DNA from: a virus
Direction: 5' to 3' (one strand)
Length of the DNA: 64,000 nt
IMG/VR virus record: IMGVR_UViG_3300031565_000014
Coordinates: 1-64,000 of that record
The notes beneath the pieces were generated by a model, which saw only the letters and a list, made by a program, of their open reading frames with translations, searched no databases and was not told the DNA's origin. Position numbers and translations under genes: made by a program. This document shows positions 50,601 to 59,258 of this stretch, in pieces. Position 1 is the first letter of the stretch; each line of letters opens with the position of its first letter.

Positions 50601-53302
50601 TCTTCTCTTAAAGCATAAAGATCTTTATATTTAACAAACATTTCATCAAAGTTTGTTGCATCAAATATTTCTCCGTTAACTTCAGCTAATGTTTTAAAAT
50701 AATTTTTAAGATCTAAGTATGTATCTCTAAGACTACCATCTCTTTCAAAATGTTTTGTTCTTATGTAAGCTTCTTGATCTTTTAATTCTTTAAGTTTATT
50801 TTGATATTTTTCTGTTAAATCAAGAGACTCATATTCACTTATTTCTTTTTGTAATTCTTTTAAATATTCTTTTAGATTCTCACTTTCTTCTTTAGTTTTT
50901 TCAGTATTAACATTAACTGTTTCAAATAATCTTTTTAAAGATCTTGCTTGCTGTCTTTTATTTTTTAATAATTTAACTTCTTCTGGTGTTTTATTTTCAG
51001 CGTAACTTAATGCTTCTATTTCTGCATTTAATAATGATAATTGTTGAGCCATTCCTTCTACAGAAAATGTTGCTTGAACATCTTGTGGAGAAATTTTAGT
51101 TTTACCACCATAACTTACAGATTTAAAAACACTAAACATATTATTATTTAGTAGCTCATCTCCTAATTTAGTAATTCTACTAATTGTGTTGTCAAAGTCT
51201 TCTTGAAGAAAAGTGACATCATCAATAGCAGCTTCCCAAGCATTATAACCTATTACTTGAGCAATGTCTTCTGATGAAGGTTCTTTTAACTTAGATATAT
51301 TAGGGTTAAAAGGATTAATTTTTTCTAATTTTTTTCTAGTTTGTTGTATCTTGTGAACTCTATTTAAATCATTATATATACTATTTCTAATAGACTCACC
51401 TGATTGTCCTTTAACTCCAAACGCACTTACTAACTCATCATCAGATAAGCTAGCTAACTCATTATAAATACTTTTAAAATGTTCGAATTTCTGAGGGCTT
51501 TTAATTATATCTAAAGCTCTTGCAATGTCTTTAGCACTTTTAGCATCCTGATAAGCTTTTTGGTCACCAGTCATTTCAGCTTCATCCATCTTACTTTGAC
51601 TTGTACTTTGATTTCTTAATGCTTCTATGTTTGAATTAAAAAAATCTTGAGGGTTATTCTTAAGCCAATCATTTAAAATATCTGCTGTTTTTTCAGCATT
51701 TTTAATTATTTGTTCTTTTTTTTCTTTTTTTTCTGCAGCTTTTTTCTTAAATATTTTTGCGTCTGCATAGTCAAAAGTTTTAATACCTGTTTTCTGTGCT
51801 AACGTTATAGGTGCTCCCATAAGAAAACCTGACATAAAAACCTCAAAACCTTGACCATTCGCCATAGATTTAATTCCATCTGCCATATAATTCCAATAAC
51901 CACCTTCTAAATTATCTGAATATAAATCTTTTGCATAAGATGTAGCGCCTTCACTTATAGACTCTTGGAAATATTCTTGAATACCTTCTGAAAAATTTGC
52001 TTTAGAATATTTAAGTGCACCTAATGCTGTTGCCTTTAAACCGGCTTTAGGGTTTTTTAAGGTAGCTTTACTAAATAACTTATTTGTACCATCTTTAACT
52101 ACTTTAACAGCCTGTTGTGTAGCATCTTTAAGACCTTCTTTGTTAAGGATCATCTTGTAACCTTGGCCTTGAAATAAATCTGTAGAAACACCTCCTTTAA
52201 ATTTTTTAAAAATAGGAGCAAAACTAACTTTGTTGGTCATATAGATTAAACCTAAGTTAGAGTAAAAAGACATATCTTGTGCAGCAAGTGCGGCATTACT
52301 TATTTTCTCCATGTCATCTACACCGGGAGCCTTACCATTTTGAGTTATATATTCATCATATAAATCATCTTTAACAGAATTAAAAGCCATACCTGCTTCT
52401 AACTGAGATTCTGACACAACCATGTTAAGCTCTCTTACATCCCTATAGAAGTTAGCAGCTGTTTTACTTGTTTTAGCTAAATTGGTAAGATTATCCATCT
52501 TATCCCAATTACGTAATGTATTTGTAGTTCCTGACAAAGGATTTAAAAAATCACCAACTTTATTAGCATTTTTATAAAAATTATTAGCTTTAGACATATT
52601 GCTAACATCTTTAACCTTATCAAAAGATTTAACAGCTTTAGTATAATCAAACATATTACTAAAAGCTTTACCCAGCTTACCAGCATTGTAACCTGTTCTA
52701 ACACCTGCAGCAGGAGCAGCTCCTCCAAATGTTACCGCGGAGCCTATAGCCATAATAGCTTCTTCTGCAAATATTTCAGCAATCATACCTACAGTATAAC
52801 CTGAGTTTAAATATAGATTAGTTGTAAAACCACCAATACCACCTTTAGATGATGAACCAATATTAGCAGCTCGTTCATACTCTCTTGCTTCACTTAAGTC
52901 TGGAGAAAAATCTCCTCCTAACATTCTCCCCATTGACTTTATGTTAGACATAGCGCCTATTTTTGCCAAAGTACCCCACTGACCACTTGCTCTCGACATT
53001 TCATCAAGCCAAGAACTATTAGCATTATACACTGCTTCATTATCTCTATAAGGAGAGAAACCTAACTTATTAAATTTAGGATGATTATAATATCTTTCAT
53101 AATTAAAACCCTTACTACTAGCGTCAAAATATTGAGCACCCATTTGAGAAAAAGGATCTTTAACACCAGAGCTTACATTTCTTAAATCATTATAAGAGTC
53201 GAGCGGTGTTGAGTTAGCATCATCTGCAAAATTAATATTAGCATAATCCATGTTGTTTATCTTAAGTGGATCACCTAAGTTAAGTTTACTATAATCAGGC
53301 AT
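47681..53302 (-). CDS. giant ejection-type protein with RecB-like nuclease motif
   Basis: 1873 residues. The first 150 residues (Y-Y-N-H-P-K-F-N-K-L-G-F-S-P-Y-R-D-N-E) match proteins preceding the RNA polymerase genes in crAss-like phages. A Gly/Ala-rich hydrophobic stretch near 175-205 (A-I-M-A-I-G-S-A-V-T-F-G-G-A-A) could enter membranes. The centre is long coiled coil. A PD-(D/E)XK motif lies at G-T-L-D-L (Asp1422) ... I-I-D-F-K-T (Asp1436, Lys1438). Disordered Lys/Glu/Thr-rich linkers follow. The stop shares one base with the 4041 start (TAATG). Probably ejected with the genome; the nuclease might attack host DNA or process phage ends. Confidence 0.75.
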   Translation of the reverse strand: MPDYSKLNLGDPLKINNMDYANINFADDANSTPLDSYNDLRNVSSGVKDPFSQMGAQYFDASSKGFNYERYYNHPKFNKLGFSPYRDNEAVYNANSSWLDEMSRASGQWGTLAKIGAMSNIKSMGRMLGGDFSPDLSEAREYERAANIGSSSKGGIGGFTTNLYLNSGYTVGMIAEIFAEEAIMAIGSAVTFGGAAPAAGVRTGYNAGKLGKAFSNMFDYTKAVKSFDKVKDVSNMSKANNFYKNANKVGDFLNPLSGTTNTLRNWDKMDNLTNLAKTSKTAANFYRDVRELNMVVSESQLEAGMAFNSVKDDLYDEYITQNGKAPGVDDMEKISNAALAAQDMSFYSNLGLIYMTNKVSFAPIFKKFKGGVSTDLFQGQGYKMILNKEGLKDATQQAVKVVKDGTNKLFSKATLKNPKAGLKATALGALKYSKANFSEGIQEYFQESISEGATSYAKDLYSDNLEGGYWNYMADGIKSMANGQGFEVFMSGFLMGAPITLAQKTGIKTFDYADAKIFKKKAAEKKEKKEQIIKNAEKTADILNDWLKNNPQDFFNSNIEALRNQSTSQSKMDEAEMTGDQKAYQDAKSAKDIARALDIIKSPQKFEHFKSIYNELASLSDDELVSAFGVKGQSGESIRNSIYNDLNRVHKIQQTRKKLEKINPFNPNISKLKEPSSEDIAQVIGYNAWEAAIDDVTFLQEDFDNTISRITKLGDELLNNNMFSVFKSVSYGGKTKISPQDVQATFSVEGMAQQLSLLNAEIEALSYAENKTPEEVKLLKNKRQQARSLKRLFETVNVNTEKTKEESENLKEYLKELQKEISEYESLDLTEKYQNKLKELKDQEAYIRTKHFERDGSLRDTYLDLKNYFKTLAEVNGEIFDATNFDEMFVKYKDLYALREDGNNLSKSINVLADPKGFMNHFTALEQSYRDKWANRKDYLKEVLETHYTSEEMNKLANELLDKFGVFLLPEDLAKIFDEESEQRFPNEIFDAHTLKPVQNPTVVAEVIQYLAKGILKPIQEEITKEEGEGKIEDAIDQEKYPNIFKYATFIFPQSEGGNDLSIDFFNEIVDAFTALDKDEQEAYGDVDILFEKNPKVIQNLKSKYKILGETQAKEDAEKAKVKEVVDEEAVKVDKQQETLDKLSALQEKNKNFKTVTTTISKPTQQSNETEAKKVELEALIDREMIFLESEEISKTIDEFSNTNLDRNGKENLLLSDIQNIVEDWGIDEQSVSEYMKMQGTTLIKAVWRNNKAEFFKLLEAWKKATELKAELKSTQQDGGSKSQTSIYTDGKLKLERQSNFKDRVNGTTTESNDNMAQGAARGNLADIVGRDIFDGKTKEEVKANRENYLETANEMNAKSSRFKVNIEQEQFEIMVDAFFTLKDNLEKQGYKFVANDVFTYMEFTDAEKKATGLDGVGGTLDLVAVAPDGTIAIIDFKTLKAGNQTTAAKYIFNEGEFEPRVKGWSDQQTIYEDLLRSSEGIESSSINIFTLVSNYEMDGDTVNVTSAEGFEQVTPESTVDGVPGLIKLKRSPITSLLKKAVKGYVDKETVKKKVEDDSIIPAKGQKIPTGIDPNIAIDLEESPLNEQETEALASLKDTGFVIKSYTDKIKGIGVAQTKIFKHGNKLFKISYVGYRDSTEVYNTSIITEETPQLKAWSKGQGKSHVYIVQEITNEITDEILDEADIVSTSKYVKNVMKDVIPKIPSIHTIKDNALRDKVYTKIEKLLKSKENKLEKLLGGTANFTIFINNLVDEVIADYKNSINKPGPVGEVAEGSFVEVEGKQQKVVKQDKDSTTIKDADGETKQVKKTSTVTKTAVKKEKSMLSKDSVKAMIATLQVNSKKLDKDKALAKIKQDSKDFKSGFINALKNNCK

Positions 53303-53307
53303 ATATT

Positions 53308-56300
53308 TTAATTATTAAGTAATGTTAAAGCTTTTTGATGTGCTTCTGGAGTACTGTATGCAGTTGGGTGCGATAATACTAATGGTATATTATTAGGATT
53401 TTCTATTATACTAATAAGAGCTTTTTTAGTTAATCCTCCATATAAATAATTAGCATCATCAGTAGAAATATTTTTTGATGTTTTTAGATAATCAAAAATA
53501 TTTTTTTTACTATAGTTTATAGCAACAAATTTATCTTGTTCTTGTAATAATTCTAGCTCATAATTACCATAATCTGTTTCTCCAACGGATGAATAGTTAT
53601 AAGATTCTACAGTTTCTTGCACAAACGCATCTTTGTAAGGATCATAAACAGGAACTGTAAACTCTACAGAAGATTGAGCACCATTAACATTAGTCAATGT
53701 AACCTTACCATAGTCTTCTCCACGAATAGAATTTAAGCTATAATTATCTCCTTTTTTGTCAAGTAAAGCTCTGGAATTTAATGTAGCACTTGACTCGCCA
53801 GCAGATACTCCATATTTAGGTAAATCTGAATTATTAATATACATTGTATACTTACTAGCCACTTTATTAGCTTCAGCTGCCTCATTATTAATATGGAAAG
53901 TTACTTCAGATACATTTTCATCTACTTCTCTTCTGTCAAAAGTTACTATAGGGGATTTAGGTTTTATACCATTTTTTGTTTTATAGTCGTTTTGTAATAA
54001 ACCAAGTAACGAATTTATGTCAGCCTCATTTGCTGTTGAACCTCCTCCTCCTGATGTTACTAAATATACGCTACCTTCGGGCACAGATGGAACACTTTCA
54101 AAATTCATTGTATTTGCAAGTAAGTTACCATCTATAACACTAAAAGCTGAAACATCGTTAACAAACTCTCTTAACTGACTTCTAACTACGTCATCTTCAC
54201 CAATAGTTACAGCACCAGTAGTAACACCATATTTACCCATAGCTAAACCTGATGTGCCCCCTAAATCTCCAAATTTACTATTATCTAAAACTTTATCTTG
54301 AGAGTTATAATGTTCAAAAAGTCCTTCGGTATAACTTGAATACTTAGCGTGCATATTAGCTAAACCAGCTAAAGCCTCTCTGTCAAATACATAAGTATCA
54401 TAGGGAGTTCCCATTTTTCTTGCCCATCGGTCTATGTCAAGAACACTTTTAGTAAGTAAATTATTTAGAGCATCATCTGATAGTGTTATTCCTAATTTTT
54501 CTTCTATGAACTTTTTAGCTTCAGGTTTAGTGTAACCTTCTTTCCAAGGAGTAATACCAAAGAAAACATTTTCAGCTTCACTTAATAATTCATTAGCTTC
54601 TGATGTCCCCGTAAAACCTATCAAAGCACCATCTGCAAAATATTTTTCATAATCACCTTTTACTAACATATTGTTAGCTAGATTATTAAAATTTTTAACA
54701 TTACCATTCTCATCAATAAAATCAGAATTACCAGATTTAACAGCATAGTCAGCTGTTATTTGCTTATGCTCTGTTATTGCTTTTTTCTTAACTTGCTCTG
54801 CTTTATTTAATTGTATTTTTGTTTCAGGAGTATATACACTATTGTATATTTTATTTTCTACATAGTCTGAAGCATATTTATTTTTTTCAACGTTCAACTG
54901 AAATAGTCTTGATAACTTTTCAGCAGGAGCACCATTGATCCCTATATTTGCGTAACTTACTGTAGATCCTATTTTACCACCAACCTCTAATATTTTTTCA
55001 AAAAATTTACCATTATACTTAGCTGGTATACTTGCAGGAAGTATATCAGTTTTACTGTCAGGAAAATCATTTATAAATGCTTTTAGCTCGCCTGGTTCTA
55101 TACCATACTTTAACATTTCAGTTAATGACATATTTTTTAAAACATCTTTAGCTACCTTTTTAAGTTGGTCACCTATTTTTGTTGTTGTTTGAGCTACTCC
55201 TTTAAAATTTGAACCTTCTTTATCTGAGTATAAAGCATTATATTCTGCTGTTAGCTTGTCAGATACACTGACACTTAATTTCTGATGTTCGTCTTTAACA
55301 GTATTAATAACACTATTAATTTTATCTACATACTTATCATAACCTTCTTGATCAGGTAACCAGTCAACAATTGAAGGTTCATCATATGTTTTAGTTTTTA
55401 GTTTAGGTATTTTCTCTAATTTTTCTAACTCAATAGCATCTCTATCTGCTTGAATGTTTTTAATTTTATCTAGTAGATCACGATTATCAGTAAGAAGTGC
55501 TATGTCTTCTACTGACATGTCACCTTTAATAAATTCTTTTAATAGTGAATTTTCATTATTAATAGCATCTCTCTGCATAGCATTTTGATGACTAATCGCT
55601 TGAACAACAAAAGGATTTGCTTTTAAAGTTTGTGATGTATTAATGTTAGCAATAGCTCTTGCTGAATTCATTATATCACCATTCATCATAGCGCTTGCTA
55701 TAATATTATCAGACATAGCAGGATTTTGAATAACCCCCTCTATTCCTACGTTTTCTATTGCAGAATTAGTACTATTAGCTGTATTTTGAATTCTAGCTGA
55801 GCTTCCTTCATAAATATTTAAATCTTGTTGTAACTTTTCTAATTCTGCTTCTAATATAGATTTTGGTGTAATTTTTTTAACACCACCATTTGATATATAG
55901 TCTATTTCACGTTTTGCAGAACTAACCTTACCTTTAGCTTCTTTAGCTGCTTGATTATTTAAATTTTGAGCATTCTTAACTTTAGCTATTTGCTGTTCTT
56001 GAGCTGCTGTTATATCTCCGTATATTTGAGCATAAGATTCTTGATCACTAACTCTTAGTAACTTAGCTTTCCCTTTATAAAAGTTTATAGCTCGTTGATT
56101 AGTGCTCATTGCAGCTGATATAAAATCTGATAAAGGTCTTTCAGCTATTGAACCATTCTTTTGTGTAACTAACCAATTACCGTTAGGTGCTTCTTGTATA
56201 ATTTCAAAACCGGCTTCTTTAGCTAATTTCTGAGCTTCCTTCATCATATTGAAATTATCAACATAATTACTCATACCTGTTTTAAGAGATTGCTCGTCTG

Positions 56301-56766
56301 TAGTATTAGCAAATTCTTGACGTTCTATGTTTAATAAATCAACACCACCTTGCCAATATTTATCACCGCATTTTTCATCATCCATGCACGTTCTTAAAGC
56401 TTCTGATCTTTGCATTTCTTGATTCCAATGTCTAGTCCACGTAATATCATAAACCATATGGTCATCTTCGTAAAAGGGTTTAAAAACCCCTCTTGCAGCA
56501 TCTACGTTTTGTGGTAAAGAAAGATCACTATTAGATATCTTTCTTAGTTGACTTTCCATGTTACCCAACCATTCATCTCTACGTTCTTGATTAGCTCCTC
56601 TAGTTAATGGAGCATTTAGTATGCTATTATATGCACTATTAATTTGCTCCCAACCTTGATCATATTGACCTTGTTTTGTTGCAAGAGCTCCTTGAAAAAA
56701 GTTATAATCAGGATTGAATGTTACATTAGGGATGTAGTCTGTTACACCCTGTAAGTATGTTGCCAT
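53308..56766 (-). CDS. crAss-like tail/ejection-type structural protein
   Basis: 1152 residues. The start (A-T-Y-L-Q-G-V-T-D-Y-I-P-N-V, then K-Q-G-Q-Y-D-Q-G-W and D-L-S-L-P-Q-N-V-D-A-A) is the form of a protein conserved next to the giant genes of crAss-like phages. Long helical segments with Lys/Asn/Ile run through 200-700 and a beta-rich C-terminal third begins near 850. No enzymatic motif is visible. Probable tail-barrel cargo or tail assembly protein. It is preceded by the largest gap (84 bases) of the minus block, which might contain a promoter. Confidence 0.65.
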   Translation of the reverse strand: MATYLQGVTDYIPNVTFNPDYNFFQGALATKQGQYDQGWEQINSAYNSILNAPLTRGANQERRDEWLGNMESQLRKISNSDLSLPQNVDAARGVFKPFYEDDHMVYDITWTRHWNQEMQRSEALRTCMDDEKCGDKYWQGGVDLLNIERQEFANTTDEQSLKTGMSNYVDNFNMMKEAQKLAKEAGFEIIQEAPNGNWLVTQKNGSIAERPLSDFISAAMSTNQRAINFYKGKAKLLRVSDQESYAQIYGDITAAQEQQIAKVKNAQNLNNQAAKEAKGKVSSAKREIDYISNGGVKKITPKSILEAELEKLQQDLNIYEGSSARIQNTANSTNSAIENVGIEGVIQNPAMSDNIIASAMMNGDIMNSARAIANINTSQTLKANPFVVQAISHQNAMQRDAINNENSLLKEFIKGDMSVEDIALLTDNRDLLDKIKNIQADRDAIELEKLEKIPKLKTKTYDEPSIVDWLPDQEGYDKYVDKINSVINTVKDEHQKLSVSVSDKLTAEYNALYSDKEGSNFKGVAQTTTKIGDQLKKVAKDVLKNMSLTEMLKYGIEPGELKAFINDFPDSKTDILPASIPAKYNGKFFEKILEVGGKIGSTVSYANIGINGAPAEKLSRLFQLNVEKNKYASDYVENKIYNSVYTPETKIQLNKAEQVKKKAITEHKQITADYAVKSGNSDFIDENGNVKNFNNLANNMLVKGDYEKYFADGALIGFTGTSEANELLSEAENVFFGITPWKEGYTKPEAKKFIEEKLGITLSDDALNNLLTKSVLDIDRWARKMGTPYDTYVFDREALAGLANMHAKYSSYTEGLFEHYNSQDKVLDNSKFGDLGGTSGLAMGKYGVTTGAVTIGEDDVVRSQLREFVNDVSAFSVIDGNLLANTMNFESVPSVPEGSVYLVTSGGGGSTANEADINSLLGLLQNDYKTKNGIKPKSPIVTFDRREVDENVSEVTFHINNEAAEANKVASKYTMYINNSDLPKYGVSAGESSATLNSRALLDKKGDNYSLNSIRGEDYGKVTLTNVNGAQSSVEFTVPVYDPYKDAFVQETVESYNYSSVGETDYGNYELELLQEQDKFVAINYSKKNIFDYLKTSKNISTDDANYLYGGLTKKALISIIENPNNIPLVLSHPTAYSTPEAHQKALTLLNN

Positions 56767-56850
56767 AAGATATCTTTTATAATACTAATATACTAAATTA
56801 TAATAGTATGATTGTAAACTATTAAAGTTTATCACTTTATAAGTAAGTTA
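56767..56850 (-). promoter_or_regulatory. 84-base AT-rich gap, possible internal promoter
   Basis: The widest spacing within the minus block. It holds a small inverted repeat AAACT/AGTTT (56816-56830) and AT-rich words, including TAGTTTAC on the minus strand that loosely resembles the -7 element. Nothing conclusive. Confidence 0.25.
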
Positions 56851-59253
56851 TTATTTAAAACCGTATGCACTTAGTGGTGGGTTTTGATTTGCTTTATATG
56901 TATTCTTAGGAGAAGTTAAAGCATCAGCTTCCTCCTCTGCTTTACTTTGTATTTTCTTTTCATCCCACTTAGGGTGTCTGTTAAACCAATCTTTATATGC
57001 ATTTTGATATGCTTCATCCCATGCTTTTTTAGCATCATTTTCACTATAAGCACCATCTCCTGTAATAGGACGACCATCACCTGATCTACCAAATTCTCTA
57101 GTTAATGGATCAAAGTCATATTGAGGATACATCTCATTTACTATTTGGTTTTTAAAGGCTCTATGTAAACCATCTATATAACTTTGTCTTAATTTCTCTC
57201 TAGCAGCAGCTTTAGAATTGTCATATTGTTGATTAGCTATTGTAGTCTTATCATACTGATCAGTAAGTCTAAGCGCATTAGCAGCATTATATTGATTAAT
57301 CATTTGTTTGTTAGCTTGCTCAAATTGATTAGCTACACCAACATTACGTTCATCATATTGTGCGGTGATATTCGCCGCATTTCTTGCAGAGTCTCCTTGT
57401 ATTTTAGATAATCTTGAACCTAAAGCTTGTGGTCCAGCAAACATAGCAGATGCATCAGAAGCAATGTTAGCTTGTTCAGCATTTGCTGCTAAGGCTCTTG
57501 TAGGATCATAAAAAGTAGGATCCATAACTTCTACATCTACACCTGGAGACCAAGGTAAATATTTATTTATTCTACCATAATCCCCTGCAGCTCCTGCTGT
57601 ATTAATGATGTCTTCCATCCACCATCTATTAGGATCTTCATTAGTAGCTTCATTGAAAGGTTTTTCCGGAATAGCTCCTGCTTTTTTCTCAGGTGCTAGT
57701 TCTTCAGGTGCCTGCTCTTGATACCCGCCATATAATCCTTGAAACATTGTTGTATCACCGGGTTGTAGGTCTAAAGGAGAAATAGGCTGCCCTTCTTTTC
57801 TTGCTTGGTGGTCTTTATTACCAGTTTGTGTTAACATTAATTGAGAACCATCGTTATTAGAACCATATTTAATAAGATCAGGATTTTCAACAGAAGCGTC
57901 ATTTAATGCTAAATATAAAGCTTGAACAACTCCTACATCTTCAGGAGATAAAGCAGCATCCCCAAAATCTTTATAATAATCTCTATTTTTACCAACAGCC
58001 CCTCTATCATACCCTTTATTCATTTCATTAGTTAGAGGATTTCTGCCTGCAATATCTGAGTTAGAAATCATCTGCTCTACTTGACCTTGGTATGTACTAA
58101 ACAAATTTAATACTTCGTCATCACTATATTTTAATATTTTTTGTTTTACTTCTTCTGTTACTCTAGGATCATCAGCATTATCTACTATATCTATAAATTT
58201 ATTTATAACAAAATTTTTAAATTCAGGATCAGTTTTAAATCTTTCTTTAATTATGTTAAGACCGTTTTTAATACTAGAAACACCTGCTTTAGGTTTATTT
58301 TCATTAGAATTAGACGGTAGATTTTCTTCTTTCAATTTTTCTTCTTTAAGCCATGTTTGGTGGCTTGTTGCTTTAATTGGGTTACCACTTGCATCATATA
58401 CTACACGATCAGCATATTTTTCATTTAAATTTTCATCTTTAGCTTTAATAATATTTCCTTGATCATCATATAATTCTTGGTAATAATATTTACCATTACT
58501 AAACACAGGGTTGCTAACTTCTCTACCATCTTTATATTTGTCTAATTCCCCACCATTAGCATACTTAGAGGCACCTCCACACTTATAACATGGAGCATTG
58601 CCACCATAACGCATCATTTGTTCTTGAGGAGCTTCTTGACTCATTTGTGGTAAAATATCTTCAGGGTTAACACCTATAGAAGCTAAGTATTCCATAGATA
58701 CATTAGGTATACCATCTGGGAAACCTTTTATAGATTCTTGGACAAGAGCTAGTTTACCTAAAGATTGAGTATTATTTTTAAGCATACTCATGGCCGTATC
58801 TTTAGTTATTTTGTCTGACTTAATATCATTGATTATATTTTTATATTCGTTGATATCAAATTTAGCGGCTATTTTAGCAGGTGTAACTCCTTTAGTGCCA
58901 CCCATGTTAAATTCTTTTAGAATAGCTTTATCTTTTATTTTCATATCTCTATTATCTGAAAATATAAAAGATCCTTCTGGAATATTTAAAGGTGTCCCAC
59001 CTTGACTATGACGTTTACCCCCTACTTTATATAGTTCAGGTAACATGTCTGATGTCATATTTGTGTAAACATATTCTCCTTTTTCAGCTTCTAAATTAGC
59101 TGCCTCTCTATCTACAGGTTTAAGTGTATTAGACACAGTAGTATCCGGAGTATTAACATACTCGTCATTATTATTATAACTAGGTTCTAATTTGTTATAA
59201 TGTGACCCGCCATCTTTAGATTTCGGTAATCCTGTTATTCTTACTTTTCTCAT
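56851..59253 (-). CDS. crAss-like virion protein with Hs-GG domain and Cys motif
   Basis: 800 residues. Starts M-R-K-V-R-I-T-G-L-P-K, a header shared by structural proteins of these phages. Residues about 45-110 contain E-K-G-E-Y-V-Y ... V-G-G-K-R-H-S-Q-G-G-T-P-L-N-I-P-E-G-S-F (with I-F-S-D), a recurring domain of Bacteroidota phage virion proteins. Near 215-235 is M-R-Y-G-G ... C-Y-K-C-G-G ... K-Y-A-N-G-G, which combines a C-x2-C pair with the x-G-G motif also repeated in the neighbouring 1531-residue protein. The C-terminal 250 residues are Asn/Ala-rich helices. Probable tail or portal-proximal component; exact place unknown. Confidence 0.65.
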   Translation of the reverse strand: MRKVRITGLPKSKDGGSHYNKLEPSYNNNDEYVNTPDTTVSNTLKPVDREAANLEAEKGEYVYTNMTSDMLPELYKVGGKRHSQGGTPLNIPEGSFIFSDNRDMKIKDKAILKEFNMGGTKGVTPAKIAAKFDINEYKNIINDIKSDKITKDTAMSMLKNNTQSLGKLALVQESIKGFPDGIPNVSMEYLASIGVNPEDILPQMSQEAPQEQMMRYGGNAPCYKCGGASKYANGGELDKYKDGREVSNPVFSNGKYYYQELYDDQGNIIKAKDENLNEKYADRVVYDASGNPIKATSHQTWLKEEKLKEENLPSNSNENKPKAGVSSIKNGLNIIKERFKTDPEFKNFVINKFIDIVDNADDPRVTEEVKQKILKYSDDEVLNLFSTYQGQVEQMISNSDIAGRNPLTNEMNKGYDRGAVGKNRDYYKDFGDAALSPEDVGVVQALYLALNDASVENPDLIKYGSNNDGSQLMLTQTGNKDHQARKEGQPISPLDLQPGDTTMFQGLYGGYQEQAPEELAPEKKAGAIPEKPFNEATNEDPNRWWMEDIINTAGAAGDYGRINKYLPWSPGVDVEVMDPTFYDPTRALAANAEQANIASDASAMFAGPQALGSRLSKIQGDSARNAANITAQYDERNVGVANQFEQANKQMINQYNAANALRLTDQYDKTTIANQQYDNSKAAAREKLRQSYIDGLHRAFKNQIVNEMYPQYDFDPLTREFGRSGDGRPITGDGAYSENDAKKAWDEAYQNAYKDWFNRHPKWDEKKIQSKAEEEADALTSPKNTYKANQNPPLSAYGFK

Positions 59254-59258
59254 AATGT

